Source: Brevundimonas subvibrioides ATCC 15264 | Lineage (GTDB): Bacteria; Pseudomonadota; Alphaproteobacteria; Caulobacterales; Caulobacteraceae | Assembly: GCF_000144605.1 (NCBI RefSeq) | Contig: NC_014375.1 | Location: forward strand, 806,001-870,000 | Direction: 5' to 3' | DNA: 64,000 bases | Shown: one piece after another, positions 1 through 8,290 of the stretch | Layout of the letters: each line of letters starts with the position of its first letter | Position numbering within the stretch: position 1 is the first letter of the stretch | Position numbers and translations under genes: made by a program | Notes under the pieces: generated by a model | Databases searched by the model: none | Told to the model about the DNA's origin: nothing | Seen by the model: the letters and a program-made list of their open reading frames with translations, nothing else

Positions 1-32
1 TCCGTGCCGACCGTGAGTTAGTCTCTCAACCC

Positions 33-629
33 ATGGCCCTGCTGGACTGGATGACGGATGCAACCGGTCCCGTGGTGGAGGGCCAGGGGGTGCTGCTGCG
101 GCCGCCCCGGGCGGGCGACTATGCGGCCTGGTCCGAGCTGCGCGAACAGTCGCGGGACTATCTTCAACCCTGGGAGCCGTCCTGGCCCGATGACGACCTG
201 ACCAAGGCGGCGTTCCGGCGGCGGCTCGGGGTCTATGCGCGCGAGATGGAGCTGGGCCACGCCTGGCCCTTCTTCATCCTCGATCCTTCGGGGCGCACGT
301 TGCACGGCGCGATCACCCTGTCGAACGTCCGGCGCGGCGTCGCGGAGACGGGCACGCTGGGCTACTGGATCGGCCAGCCGTTCGCGGGGCAGGGCATAGG
401 CACAGCGGCGGTCCGCACGATGACCCGCTTCGCCTTCCAGTCCGCGCGCCTGCACCGGCTGGAGGCCTCGTGCCTGCCGACGAACCTGGCCTCTCGCCGG
501 GTGCTGGAAAAGGCGGGCTTTGTGAAGGAGGGCGAGGCCCGGGCTTATCTGAAAATTAACGGCACATGGGCAGACCATCTTTTGTTCGGTCTGGTGTGCG
601 ACGATCCCGTGGTCCGGACCCACGCCTGA
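33..629 (+). CDS. GNAT family N-acetyltransferase, RimJ/RimL-like
   Basis: The 198-residue protein has the layout of ribosomal-protein-alanine N-acetyltransferases, which move an acetyl group from acetyl-CoA to an N-terminal amine. The start carries the beta strand VLLRPPRAGDYAAW. The acetyl-CoA loop GYWIGQPFAGQGIGTAAV lies near residues 110-128 and ends in the Q-x-x-G-x-G/A pattern. The C-terminal NLASRRVLEKAGFVKEG is the usual closing motif of RimJ-type GNATs. The ATG at 33 is the first plausible start. The gene ends 7 bases before pdeA on the same strand, so the two are probably co-transcribed. The family is clear; the substrate (ribosomal protein or other) is not. Confidence 0.85.
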   Translation: MALLDWMTDATGPVVEGQGVLLRPPRAGDYAAWSELREQSRDYLQPWEPSWPDDDLTKAAFRRRLGVYAREMELGHAWPFFILDPSGRTLHGAITLSNVRRGVAETGTLGYWIGQPFAGQGIGTAAVRTMTRFAFQSARLHRLEASCLPTNLASRRVLEKAGFVKEGEARAYLKINGTWADHLLFGLVCDDPVVRTHA

Positions 630-636
630 AGGAACA

Positions 637-2313
637 GTGACCGCCTTGAACGCGCGATCCAGAACCCTGACCTGGGACGCGACGACGGCGATCGAGGCGC
701 TGGCCGCCGCCGACTCCGCCCTGTGGATCTGGACACCGGCCGAGGACTCCATCCGCTTTACCGGGGCGACCCGATCCCTGGGCCTGGGCCCGCTGGCCCC
801 CGAGTGTTCGGGTGCCGCCTTCATCGCCCTGTCCCTGCCCCAGGACCGGTCGCTGGCCGAGCGCATCCTGAAGCCGGCCGAGGAAGGCACCGAGATCGCC
901 GTGCGCCTGCGCATGCGCGGGTCCGAGACCTGCCTGTGGCGCGGGGTGTGGCTGGAAGACGGCCTGCGGGCCGCCGGCATGGTGGCCGTGGAGGCCAAGA
1001 TCTCCGGCTCGGACAAGGACGCCCTGACCGGCCTGCTGGACCGCCGGACCTTCCTGACCCGCGCGGCGGAGACCCTGACGGCCCCCGGGGAATACGACAT
1101 GGTCGTCGCCGACATCGACCGGCTGCGTCGTCTGAACGAGGCCCTGGGCCACGAACGGACGGACATGGTGATCTCGGCCCTGGGGTCGCGGATGTCCGCT
1201 GCCTTTTCGAACGAGGCCTCGCCCGCCCGCATCGGGGAGGATGAGTTCGCCGCGATCCTGCCGCGCGGGATCGGCAATGCCGCCGACCGCCTGCGCGAGG
1301 CGCTGGAGCAGCCCCTGCGGGTCGCGGGATTCGACATCTATCCGACCGTCTCGATCGGTTCGGTCACCTGCGAAGGCGGCCCGGATGCGCCGGATGCCGC
1401 CGAGCTGCTGCGTCGGGTCGAGCTGGCCGTGGGGTCGGCCAAGAAGGTCGGACGCGGCGGGGTCGCCGTCTATGGCCGGGCGCTGGAAAGCGACAGCCTG
1501 TCCCGGCTGGCGCTGGAAGCCGACCTGAGGAACGCCTTCGTGCGCGGCGAGATCGAGCCCTTCTTCCAGCCGATCGTGAACCTGAACACCGGCGCGGTGG
1601 CCGGGTTCGAGGCCCTGGCCCGCTGGCGTCACCCCAAACGCGGCCTGGTGCCGCCGGATGAGTTCCTGGGCCTGACCGACGAGATGGGCCTGATGAACGA
1701 TCTGGGTCTGATGATGATGACCCAGTCGGCACGGCAGCTGGCCGACTGGCTGCAGCGCCACCCCATGGCCGGAAAGCTGTTCTGCAGCGTCAATCTGTCG
1801 GTCGGCGAGATCGAGCGGCCGAACCTGGTCGAGGACGTCGCCCGGGTCATCAAAGAGACCGGCCTGCCGCGCGGCGCGCTGAAGCTGGAGGTCACCGAAG
1901 GCGACATCATGCGCGACACGGCGACGGCGGCCGTGATCCTGCAGAAGCTGAAGGACGTCGGGGCCTCGCTGGCGCTGGACGACTTCGGCACCGGGTTCTC
2001 GTCGCTGTCGTACCTGGCGCGCCTGCCCTTCGACACGCTGAAGATCGATCGCTATTTCGTGCTGACGATGAACAAGGACGAGGGCTCGGCCAAGATCGTC
2101 AAGTCGGTCGTCAACCTGGGGCGCGACCTCAATCTGGAAGTCGTCGCCGAGGGGGTGGAGAACGCGACCCTGGCCAAGCTGCTGCTGGACGCCAGCTGCC
2201 ACTACGGGCAGGGCTTCGGCTATGCCCCCGCCCTGCCGGCGCAGGAGGCCGAGGTCTATCTGAACGAAAGCCTGTCCGACGGGGCCGCGCCGCTCAAGGC
2301 GCGCTCGGCCTAG
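637..2313 (+). CDS. pdeA: Cyclic-di-GMP phosphodiesterase, PAS-GGDEF-EAL (PdeA-like)
   Basis: A 558-residue soluble protein: a PAS-like N-terminus (about 15-125), a GGDEF domain (from DALTGLLDRRTFL, about 128) and an EAL domain (about 300-545). The diguanylate cyclase signature is changed to GEDEF (around residue 197), so this half should not make c-di-GMP. The EAL half keeps FEALARW (about 324), the DDFGTGFSS loop (about 447) and KIDRYFV, so it should hydrolyse c-di-GMP to pGpG. The same degenerate GEDEF and domain order are known in Caulobacter PdeA, where GTP binding activates the EAL domain and CpdR/ClpXP removes the protein at the swarmer-to-stalked transition. The start is a GTG at 637, seven bases after the acetyltransferase stop. 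Orthology is inferred from architecture and signature, not from alignment. Confidence 0.85.
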   Translation: MTALNARSRTLTWDATTAIEALAAADSALWIWTPAEDSIRFTGATRSLGLGPLAPECSGAAFIALSLPQDRSLAERILKPAEEGTEIAVRLRMRGSETCLWRGVWLEDGLRAAGMVAVEAKISGSDKDALTGLLDRRTFLTRAAETLTAPGEYDMVVADIDRLRRLNEALGHERTDMVISALGSRMSAAFSNEASPARIGEDEFAAILPRGIGNAADRLREALEQPLRVAGFDIYPTVSIGSVTCEGGPDAPDAAELLRRVELAVGSAKKVGRGGVAVYGRALESDSLSRLALEADLRNAFVRGEIEPFFQPIVNLNTGAVAGFEALARWRHPKRGLVPPDEFLGLTDEMGLMNDLGLMMMTQSARQLADWLQRHPMAGKLFCSVNLSVGEIERPNLVEDVARVIKETGLPRGALKLEVTEGDIMRDTATAAVILQKLKDVGASLALDDFGTGFSSLSYLARLPFDTLKIDRYFVLTMNKDEGSAKIVKSVVNLGRDLNLEVVAEGVENATLAKLLLDASCHYGQGFGYAPALPAQEAEVYLNESLSDGAAPLKARSA

Positions 2314-2328
2314 TCCCCGACGGCCGGA

Positions 2329-2898
2329 CTAGGCCCGGCCGCTCTGGCTGGACAGCCGGGCGGCATCGACGCCGATCCCGGCCAGGGCGCGCGCCCATTT
2401 GGTGTCGAAGTCCGTATCGAACAGCAGATCGAGATCGGCGTCGGCGGTCAGCCAGACATTCTCGGCCAGTTCCTCTTCCAGCTGGCCTTCGCCCCAGCCG
2501 GCATAGCCCAGCAGAAGGACGGCGCGCCGCGGACCCGCCAGGGGATCGGTCATGGCGGCCAGGGCCTCGCGCGTCGCGGTCAGGGCCAGACCCTCGGACA
2601 CCGGAGACGAACTGTCATCGACCATCCAGTCGTCGGTGTGGAGGACGAACCCGCGCTCGCGCTCCACGGGCCCTCCGACCAGCACCGGCGTGGCCGCCGT
2701 CCGGTCGGGCGCGGCGACGTCCAGTTTCGTCAGGACCCCTTTCAGCGCCACGCCGGGGGCGGGGCGGTCGATCCGCAGGCCCATGGCATGGTCGGGATCG
2801 TGGGCACAGACGAGGATGACGGCATGCTCGAACCGCGGATCGCCGATGCCCGGCATGGCGACCAGCAGGCGTCCGGTCAGGGGTTCAAAAGCGGTCAT
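2329..2898 (-). CDS. YqgE/AlgH family protein
   Basis: The 189-residue protein begins MTAFEPLTGRLLVAMPGIGD, matching the YqgE/AlgH family, where the conserved opening is L-x-G-x-L-L-V-A-M-P. Other family marks are FEHAVILVCAHDPDHAMGLRIDRP and the late GYAGWGEGQLEEELAENVW segment. The molecular role is not established; AlgH was first linked to alginate gene control in Pseudomonas. I chose the ATG at 2898 because it places the family motif at the N-terminus; the open frame runs upstream to 3015 but that part reads as non-coding. It converges on pdeA with a 15-base gap. Confidence 0.88.
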   Translation of the reverse strand: MTAFEPLTGRLLVAMPGIGDPRFEHAVILVCAHDPDHAMGLRIDRPAPGVALKGVLTKLDVAAPDRTAATPVLVGGPVERERGFVLHTDDWMVDDSSSPVSEGLALTATREALAAMTDPLAGPRRAVLLLGYAGWGEGQLEEELAENVWLTADADLDLLFDTDFDTKWARALAGIGVDAARLSSQSGRA

Positions 2899-3035
2899 GG
2901 GTGAATGATCGGGTCGGAGAGGGCGCGACGCAAGCCGTGCCGCATCACGATGTCGCTTGGCGTCGGGTCCCGGTCCGCCTATCTGACGCCCACTGGCGCG
3001 CGTCGCCGCATTCAAAGATCTTCCGGAGCCTGCCC

Positions 3036-3521
3036 ATGACCATCCAGATCGGTGACCGCATCCCCTCGGCCACGCTGATGACCCCGACCGCCGATGGTCC
3101 GCGTCCGGTCCAGACCGACGAGTTCTTCAAGGGCAAGACCGTCGCCCTGTTCGCCGTTCCCGGGGCCTTCACCCCGACCTGCTCGGCCCGCCACCTGCCG
3201 GGCTTCGTCGACAACAAGTCGGCCCTGGCGGACAAGGGCGTCGACACGATCGCCTGTCTGTCGGTCAACGATGCCTTCGTGCTGAAGGCCTGGGCCGAGA
3301 GCCAGAGCCTGACCGAGGCCGACGTGGTCATGCTGGCCGACGGTTCGGGCGACTTCACGCGGACCCTGGGTCTGACGCTGGACGCGCGCGGCTTCGGCAT
3401 GGGCGAGCGGTCGCAGCGCTATTCGATGCTGGTCAAGGACGGCGTGGTCGAACAGCTGAACATCGAGCAGGGCGGCGAGTTCAAGGTCTCGTCGGCCGAG
3501 CACCTGCTGGCGCAGCTCTGA
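3036..3521 (+). CDS. Peroxiredoxin (Prx5/AhpE-like redoxin)
   Basis: The 161-residue protein has the Prx5 peroxidatic-cysteine motif VPGAFTPTCSARHLPGF near residues 44-60. The cysteine of PTCS attacks hydroperoxides, and the upstream Thr and later Arg (GMGERSQRYSMLV) complete the site. No resolving cysteine at the classical C-terminal 2-Cys position is obvious, so reduction by glutaredoxin or glutathione is likely. Its own gshA and gloB lie elsewhere in the window. The ATG at 3036 gives MTIQIGDRIPSATL, the standard beginning of the family; the open frame to 2901 is longer but lacks homology-like character. It is divergent from the YqgE gene and converges on a hybrid kinase. Confidence 0.9.
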   Translation: MTIQIGDRIPSATLMTPTADGPRPVQTDEFFKGKTVALFAVPGAFTPTCSARHLPGFVDNKSALADKGVDTIACLSVNDAFVLKAWAESQSLTEADVVMLADGSGDFTRTLGLTLDARGFGMGERSQRYSMLVKDGVVEQLNIEQGGEFKVSSAEHLLAQL

Positions 3522-3577
3522 AAAGCCCGGGGCGTTGACGCCCGGCTGAAGGACACTCGCCTGAGCGAGGGCCGGTC

Positions 3578-5509
3578 TCAGGCGACGGCGGTCTCGGCTT
3601 CGGCCGGGGCCGTCTCGTCCGCCTCTCCAGACAGCACATGACTCAGCGCGCCCAGCAGGGCCGCGGGGGTCAGGGGCTTGGAGACGAAATAGGTCATGCC
3701 GGCGGCCATGCAGGCGGCGATGTCGTCCGGGGATGTGTCGGCGGTGACGGCGATGACGGGGACGTCGGCATTGATGCCGCCGCCCGCGCGCAGCCGACGC
3801 GTGGTCTCGCGACCATCCAGCTCGGGCATGCGGACGTCCATGAAGATGACGTCGAAGACCGTCGCCTCGCATCGGGCCAGGGCCACAAGTCCGTCGGCGG
3901 CCGTGCAGATATCGCAGCCCAGCGGCGCGAGGATCAGCTCCACGGCCCGGCGATTGATGTCGTGGTCGTCGACGACCAGAACGCGCAGCGGACGCTCGGC
4001 GTCCGCCTCGCCGGCGGCGTCGACGGGCTCGGGCTCAGCCTGCGGCGCTTGGCGCAGGACCGGTTCGGTCGCCGGCAGGTCCACCACCTCCCGCGCCGTC
4101 CGGCTGCCCGCGATCCGTGGGGCGAGGCTGCGGACGATGTCGCCCCGGCTGTCGTCGCTGAGGGTCCGGGGCGCGATCGCGCCGGCGTCCCCCTGCGGCA
4201 GCATCAGGGACACGGTAAAGGCGGCCCCCTGACCGGGCAGGCTGCGGGCCGTCAGGCGGCCGCCCATCAGCTGGGCGAGATCGCGGCTGATCGACAGACC
4301 CAGACCCGTGCCGCCGTGGCGGGCGCTGACGCCGTCCTCGGTCTGGTCGAACGGTGTGAAAAGCCGGTCCAGCTGCTGGGCCGTCATGCCGGGACCGGTG
4401 TCGGCCACCTCGATCAGCACGGCATAGTTGGCGGGTTCTTCGATCCAGACCTTGAGGTTCAGGGTGACCGACCCTTCGGTCGTGAACTTCATGGCGTTGG
4501 AGATGAGGTTGTTCAGCACCTGGCGCAGTCGCATCGGATCGCCCCGGACGGCGGCCGGTACGGTGGAGGCACCCTCCACGCGCAGGGTCAGACCCCTGGC
4601 GCGGGCCTCGCCCTGCCAGAACATCACCGTCTGGGCGATCAGGCTGCGCAGGTTGAAATCCACCACCTCGACCGTCATCCGGCCGGCGCCCAGTTTGGCG
4701 TGGTCGAGCAGGTCGTCCAGCAGGGCCTTCATCATGATGCCGGCGTCGGTGATCAGGGCGGCCTGGGATCGGGCGGCCCCGTCGACCGCGCCACGTTCCA
4801 GCTCGGCGGCGCCTGTCATGATGGCGCTGATCGGGGTGCGCAGGTCGTGGCCGACGGCGGCCAGGAAGGCGGCGCGACCGGCCATGGCGCTCTCGGCCTC
4901 GGCCCGGCGACGATCGGCGTCGAGACGCGCGGCCTGCTCGGCCTGGGCGGCCCGGTCCATGCTCTTCCAGGTGGACAGGCAGTAGGTCCCGAACACCGCA
5001 TAGGCCACGCAGACCGCGGTCAGGAACGACGGCGACGCGCCGTACCACGACATCCAGAACGGCGTGGCGAACATGTAGAGGAAATGCGGCGTGATGGTCA
5101 CCGCGAGGACCGCGCGCGATCCGGGCGAATTGATCGTGCCGTAGATGGCACCGGAGGCGCACAGGATGGCGGCGCAGACCCCGCCCATGGGGCCGCCGGT
5201 CAGCCACAGCGGAATCGACAGACTGCCGAAAGCCGCCGCGTTGGAGAACAGCAGCACCCATCCGGCGATGGTCCGCGCCGGTCCCATGCGCGCAGACTGG
5301 CCGCTGGTGATCGGCGCGAAGACCAGCATCTCCAGCACCTGGATCAGGAAGTAGCCGGTGACCCAGAAGGCACTGAACTTCCAACCGAACATCGGGCTGA
5401 AGATCATGGCGGTGGCGGCGCCCATGCCCAGACGCTGCATGAGGGCCTGGCGACGGCTGCGAATCGCAGGGGCCCAGCTTCTGGACGTGTCCGTGCTGGC
5501 CTCCGACAT
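3578..5509 (-). CDS. Hybrid sensor histidine kinase with receiver domain
   Basis: About 643 residues. The first 190 or so are hydrophobic, with roughly five to six membrane segments, followed by a short coiled coil rich in Ala, Arg and Glu. The HisKA box is GHDLRTPISAI with the phosphorylated His near residue 219. The ATPase domain shows NLISNAMKFT (N box), DTGPGM (G1) and GGTGLGLSI (G2). A C-terminal receiver carries VLVVDDHDINRR, the phospho-acceptor Asp in FMDVRMPELDG (about 557) and the late Lys in VSKPL. The ATG at 5509 is preceded by a good GGGGGTGAG site. A second kinase of the same build is at 36816-38567. No output regulator is adjacent, so the receiver probably feeds a phosphotransferase elsewhere. 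The signal is unknown. Confidence 0.9.
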   Translation of the reverse strand: MSEASTDTSRSWAPAIRSRRQALMQRLGMGAATAMIFSPMFGWKFSAFWVTGYFLIQVLEMLVFAPITSGQSARMGPARTIAGWVLLFSNAAAFGSLSIPLWLTGGPMGGVCAAILCASGAIYGTINSPGSRAVLAVTITPHFLYMFATPFWMSWYGASPSFLTAVCVAYAVFGTYCLSTWKSMDRAAQAEQAARLDADRRRAEAESAMAGRAAFLAAVGHDLRTPISAIMTGAAELERGAVDGAARSQAALITDAGIMMKALLDDLLDHAKLGAGRMTVEVVDFNLRSLIAQTVMFWQGEARARGLTLRVEGASTVPAAVRGDPMRLRQVLNNLISNAMKFTTEGSVTLNLKVWIEEPANYAVLIEVADTGPGMTAQQLDRLFTPFDQTEDGVSARHGGTGLGLSISRDLAQLMGGRLTARSLPGQGAAFTVSLMLPQGDAGAIAPRTLSDDSRGDIVRSLAPRIAGSRTAREVVDLPATEPVLRQAPQAEPEPVDAAGEADAERPLRVLVVDDHDINRRAVELILAPLGCDICTAADGLVALARCEATVFDVIFMDVRMPELDGRETTRRLRAGGGINADVPVIAVTADTSPDDIAACMAAGMTYFVSKPLTPAALLGALSHVLSGEADETAPAEAETAVA

Positions 5510-5579
5510 GCTCACCCCCGAAAACTGGCGGTGTTGGTCCCGCATGCGGAGACCATGGCAGATCGGGCCTAACGCTCCG

Positions 5580-6611
5580 TCAACGCGAAGCGCCAACGGC
5601 GTCCGAGACGGAGGAAAAACCTTCGGCGCGCAGACGGGCGACCAGATCGCGCTTGATCCGGCCGACCAGACTAGGGCCCTCGTAGATCAGGGCCGAATAG
5701 ATCTGGATGGCCGAGGCCCCGGCCCGGATACGGTCCCAGGCGTCCTGACCCGAGGCGATGCCGCCCACGCCGATCAGGGGAATGCGGCCCGCGGCGACCG
5801 CGGCCGCGTCGCGAAGCGCGGTCAGGGCGCGGGCCTTCAGCGGGTCGCCGGACAGGCCGCCGGCCTCGGTCCTGTCGGACGACCGCAGGCCGTCGGGCCG
5901 GTCAAGCGTGGTGTTGGACACGATCAGGGCGTCGACGCGGTGGGCGAGGGCCGCCTCCACGATCATGGCGATCTCTGCGGCGGTCAGGTCGGGCGCGATC
6001 TTGAGGAAGACCGGGGCCGCCGTGGTCCGCGCCTCGGCCACCCGGCCCAGCAGGTCGTCCAGGGCGTCACGGCCCTGCAGTGCGCGCAGGCCCGGCGTGT
6101 TGGGCGAGGAGATGTTGACCGTGAAATAGTCGGCGAGGCCGGTGAGGCGGCGCAGGCCGGTGACGTAGTCGGCGGCCCGGTCCTCGCTGTCCTTGTTGGC
6201 CCCCAGATTGGCCCCGACGACGGTGGCCGACGGACGGGCCCGCAGGTGACCGGCGAAGGTCTCGAGGCCCGCGTTGTTGAACCCCATCCGGTTGATGATG
6301 GCCCGGTCCTCGGTCAGCCGGAACAGGCGCGGCTTCGGATTGCCCGGCTGGGGCAGGGGCGTGACCGAGCCGCATTCCACGAAGCCGAAACCGAGGCGCG
6401 AAAGGCCGTGCAGCGCTTCCGCATTCTTGTCCAGACCCGCGGCCAGCCCGACCGGATTGGGCAGGTCCAGCCCCGCGATCCGCGTGGCCAGGATCGGATC
6501 ATCGAGCTCCGCCCGAGGTAGGGGCGCATGCTTCAGGGCGGCGATGGCGAGGCCGTGCGCCGTCTCGGGGTCCAGCAGCCGCAGCGCGACCGTGCCGAGG
6601 TCGGGGATCAC
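5580..6611 (-). CDS. pyrD: Dihydroorotate dehydrogenase (quinone), class 2
   Basis: Oxidises dihydroorotate to orotate in pyrimidine synthesis, passing electrons through FMN to membrane quinone. The class 2 features are visible: an N-terminal amphipathic helix before the barrel (ALRLLDPETAHGLAIAALK), the FMN-binding PNPVGLAAGLDKNAEAL, FGFVECGSVTPLPQPGNPKPR, NRMGFNNAG, VNISSPNTPGLR with the catalytic Ser, VSNTTLDRP, and IGVGGIASGQDAW. The likely start is the GTG at 6611, which overlaps the stop of the DUF952 gene in a GTGA, suggesting translational coupling. With that start it is 343 residues, normal for the family. Confidence 0.95.
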   Translation of the reverse strand: MIPDLGTVALRLLDPETAHGLAIAALKHAPLPRAELDDPILATRIAGLDLPNPVGLAAGLDKNAEALHGLSRLGFGFVECGSVTPLPQPGNPKPRLFRLTEDRAIINRMGFNNAGLETFAGHLRARPSATVVGANLGANKDSEDRAADYVTGLRRLTGLADYFTVNISSPNTPGLRALQGRDALDDLLGRVAEARTTAAPVFLKIAPDLTAAEIAMIVEAALAHRVDALIVSNTTLDRPDGLRSSDRTEAGGLSGDPLKARALTALRDAAAVAAGRIPLIGVGGIASGQDAWDRIRAGASAIQIYSALIYEGPSLVGRIKRDLVARLRAEGFSSVSDAVGASR

Positions 6612-6958
6612 GCTGCGCCGCCCTCGAAGACGAACTGCCCGGAGGGCGAGACGGAACAGGCGCGGGCGCGCGTCACCGCCCGGGTCGGAAGCGGCCCGTG
6701 GATGTGGGGGAACAGGGCCCCGCCCCGCGACGGCTCCCACAGGACCGTGTCGCCCAGGGCGGTCAGGTCGACGTCCAGCAGCATGAGGTCCGACCGGCCC
6801 GCATAGTGTTTCTCCGCCGTGCCCGGCAGCTGTTCAGCGGTGGACAGGTGGATGAAGCCGTCGGCCAGATCAACTTCGGACCCGTCATAGGTCCCTTCGG
6901 CCAAGGCCCGTCGCCATTCGGCCGCGTCGATGATCTTGAAAGCGACCCCGTCGTTCAT
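6608..6958 (-). CDS. DUF952 domain protein
   Basis: A 116-residue soluble protein. FKIIDAAEWRRALAEGTYDGS, then DLADGFIHLSTAEQLPGTAEKHYAG and ALFPHIHGPLP are the conserved stretches of DUF952, a small family of unknown function found in many bacteria. The invariant FIHLST and the HIHG near residue 85 suggest a small-molecule site, but no reaction is known. The ATG at 6958 overlaps the preceding sixA-like stop (ATGA), and its own stop overlaps the pyrD start (GTGA). The gene therefore sits in a closely coupled leftward operon. Confidence 0.88.
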   Translation of the reverse strand: MNDGVAFKIIDAAEWRRALAEGTYDGSEVDLADGFIHLSTAEQLPGTAEKHYAGRSDLMLLDVDLTALGDTVLWEPSRGGALFPHIHGPLPTRAVTRARACSVSPSGQFVFEGGAA

Positions 6959-7467
6959 TCGTCCGCGCCGCCGCCGAAGGCCTTGGGCGTCAGGAAGCCG
7001 TCGTAGGCGCAGCGTCCGGCGACATCGACTTCGAAGATGGCGGCGGCTCCGGTGGGAAATCCGCCGGCCATCCGGTCCATGACCGAGGGCGATGCGGCGC
7101 TTTCGGTCAGATAGTCGATGGCGAGGGTGTGGACGCCCGGGTTGTGCGCCATCACCAGCAGGCACCCGGCCTGTTCCTCGGCATCCTCGACCAGACGGCG
7201 GATCGTCTCGGGCGAGGCGTCGTACAGGCGCGGCTCGATCCGTACCTCGACGTCCCCCAGGGCTTCCTGCACGGCGTCCCAGGTCTGGCGCGTGCGCACG
7301 GCGGGCGAGACGAGCGCGAGGTCGGGGCGGAGACCCTTGTCGGCGAGAATCCCGCCCATCAGGATCGCGTCCTCGAGCCCGCGCGGGGTCAGGGCACGGT
7401 CGCGGTCGAGACCCGACGCGGCGGCGCGTTCGGTCTTGGCATGGCGCATCAGGATCAGGCGGTGCAT
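6955..7467 (-). CDS. SixA-like histidine phosphatase (phosphoglycerate mutase fold)
   Basis: A 170-residue single-domain histidine phosphatase. LILMRHAKTE near the N-terminus is the RHG-type catalytic motif (RHA here, as in SixA). ALTPRGLEDA and LVSPAVRTRQTWDAV follow the usual order, and LLVMAHNPGVH carries the second catalytic His. SixA proteins remove phosphate from histidine in phosphorelay Hpt domains or the nitrogen-related phosphotransferase system. The same strand carries a hybrid kinase 1.4 kb downstream, but a link is only a guess. ATGA overlap with the DUF952 gene and a 11-base gap from the methyltransferase indicate one operon. Confidence 0.85.
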   Translation of the reverse strand: MHRLILMRHAKTERAAASGLDRDRALTPRGLEDAILMGGILADKGLRPDLALVSPAVRTRQTWDAVQEALGDVEVRIEPRLYDASPETIRRLVEDAEEQAGCLLVMAHNPGVHTLAIDYLTESAASPSVMDRMAGGFPTGAAAIFEVDVAGRCAYDGFLTPKAFGGGADE

Positions 7468-7478
7468 GGCCCAGCGGC

Positions 7479-8243
7479 TTAAAGCGGTTCGCGGTCCGTA
7501 TCCAGTCCGGTTGCGGTCGGGACGCGCGTCGCGGACTGGGGTTGCAATCCGCGCGCCTCGGCCCGGACGCGCTGGGCCACGCCGGTCGGGCGGATGCGGG
7601 CATAGGCCTGACGCGTCGCCTCCAGCAGGATGACGCCCGCGAAGCCCGGCGCGATGCGGCGGCCCACCTGTTCGAAGCCATCAGCCAGCCCGAGAAGCGG
7701 CGGCCACGGCGGGACGTACAGGGTCTGGGACCAGGCCGTGGGCTCGAGGCCTGCGGCGCGCACCAGCCGCTCCAGCTGCCCCCGCGTGAAGGGTCGCCCG
7801 TGACCGAAGGGGGTCGCCTCCGCGCGCGCCCACAGTCCGCCCCGGGCGGCGGCGGCCAGGATGATGCGTCCCGTCGGGGCCAGCGCGCGGACGGCCTCGC
7901 TCAGCAGCAGCGCGGGGTCGTCGGCCTCCTCCAGCGCATGGACCAGCAGAACACGGTCGAACGACCCGGCTGCGAACGGCAGACGCCGGTCGTCGACCAG
8001 CAGGGTGCGGTTGCGACCGGCGGCGGGCCACAGCTCGACCCCCTGTCCGGACGGCATGGCGGCGATGACCCGGCGGGCACCCACGAAGGCATCCAGCCAG
8101 GGTGTGGCATAGCCGATGCCCAGGACGTCGCAGCCGATCGCCTCGCCCCAGGCGTCGTCCAGGCGCTTGGCCAGCAGGCGGCGGACCAGCGCGCCCGTGG
8201 GTTCGCCGTAGAAGGTTCGCAGGTCTTCGATGGCGCGGCGCAT
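7479..8243 (-). CDS. Class I SAM-dependent methyltransferase
   Basis: A 254-residue protein of the methyltransferase 11 type. CDVLGIGYATPWLDAF near residue 40 stands in for the glycine-rich motif I, though it is less canonical than usual. FDRVLLVHALEEADDPALLLSEAVRALAPTGRIILAA covers motifs II-III. The end of the protein is rich in Arg and Pro and looks disordered. The homologue in Caulobacterales usually lies back to back with gloB, as here: only 47 bases separate the two starts. The substrate is unknown. It heads the leftward group that includes sixA-like, DUF952 and pyrD. Confidence 0.85.
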   Translation of the reverse strand: MRRAIEDLRTFYGEPTGALVRRLLAKRLDDAWGEAIGCDVLGIGYATPWLDAFVGARRVIAAMPSGQGVELWPAAGRNRTLLVDDRRLPFAAGSFDRVLLVHALEEADDPALLLSEAVRALAPTGRIILAAAARGGLWARAEATPFGHGRPFTRGQLERLVRAAGLEPTAWSQTLYVPPWPPLLGLADGFEQVGRRIAPGFAGVILLEATRQAYARIRPTGVAQRVRAEARGLQPQSATRVPTATGLDTDREPL

Positions 8244-8290
8244 GTCGAGGACTATATGGCCATCAGGCCCCGCGATCCAAGGACGACCCC

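Noticed and set aside
1..32. End of a gene upstream of the acetyltransferase
   Set aside because: One frame reads SVPTVS and stops at 21, but six codons are too few to call a gene.
556..2202. A 548-residue frame on the minus strand opposite pdeA
   Set aside because: It reads as Gly-, Gln- and Arg-rich nonsense with no family motif and is the mirror of a clear GGDEF/EAL gene. High GC keeps such frames open.
3638..5572. A 644-residue plus-strand frame opposite the hybrid kinase
   Set aside because: It shows low-complexity Gly/His/Gln composition and no domain, while the minus strand has a complete kinase.
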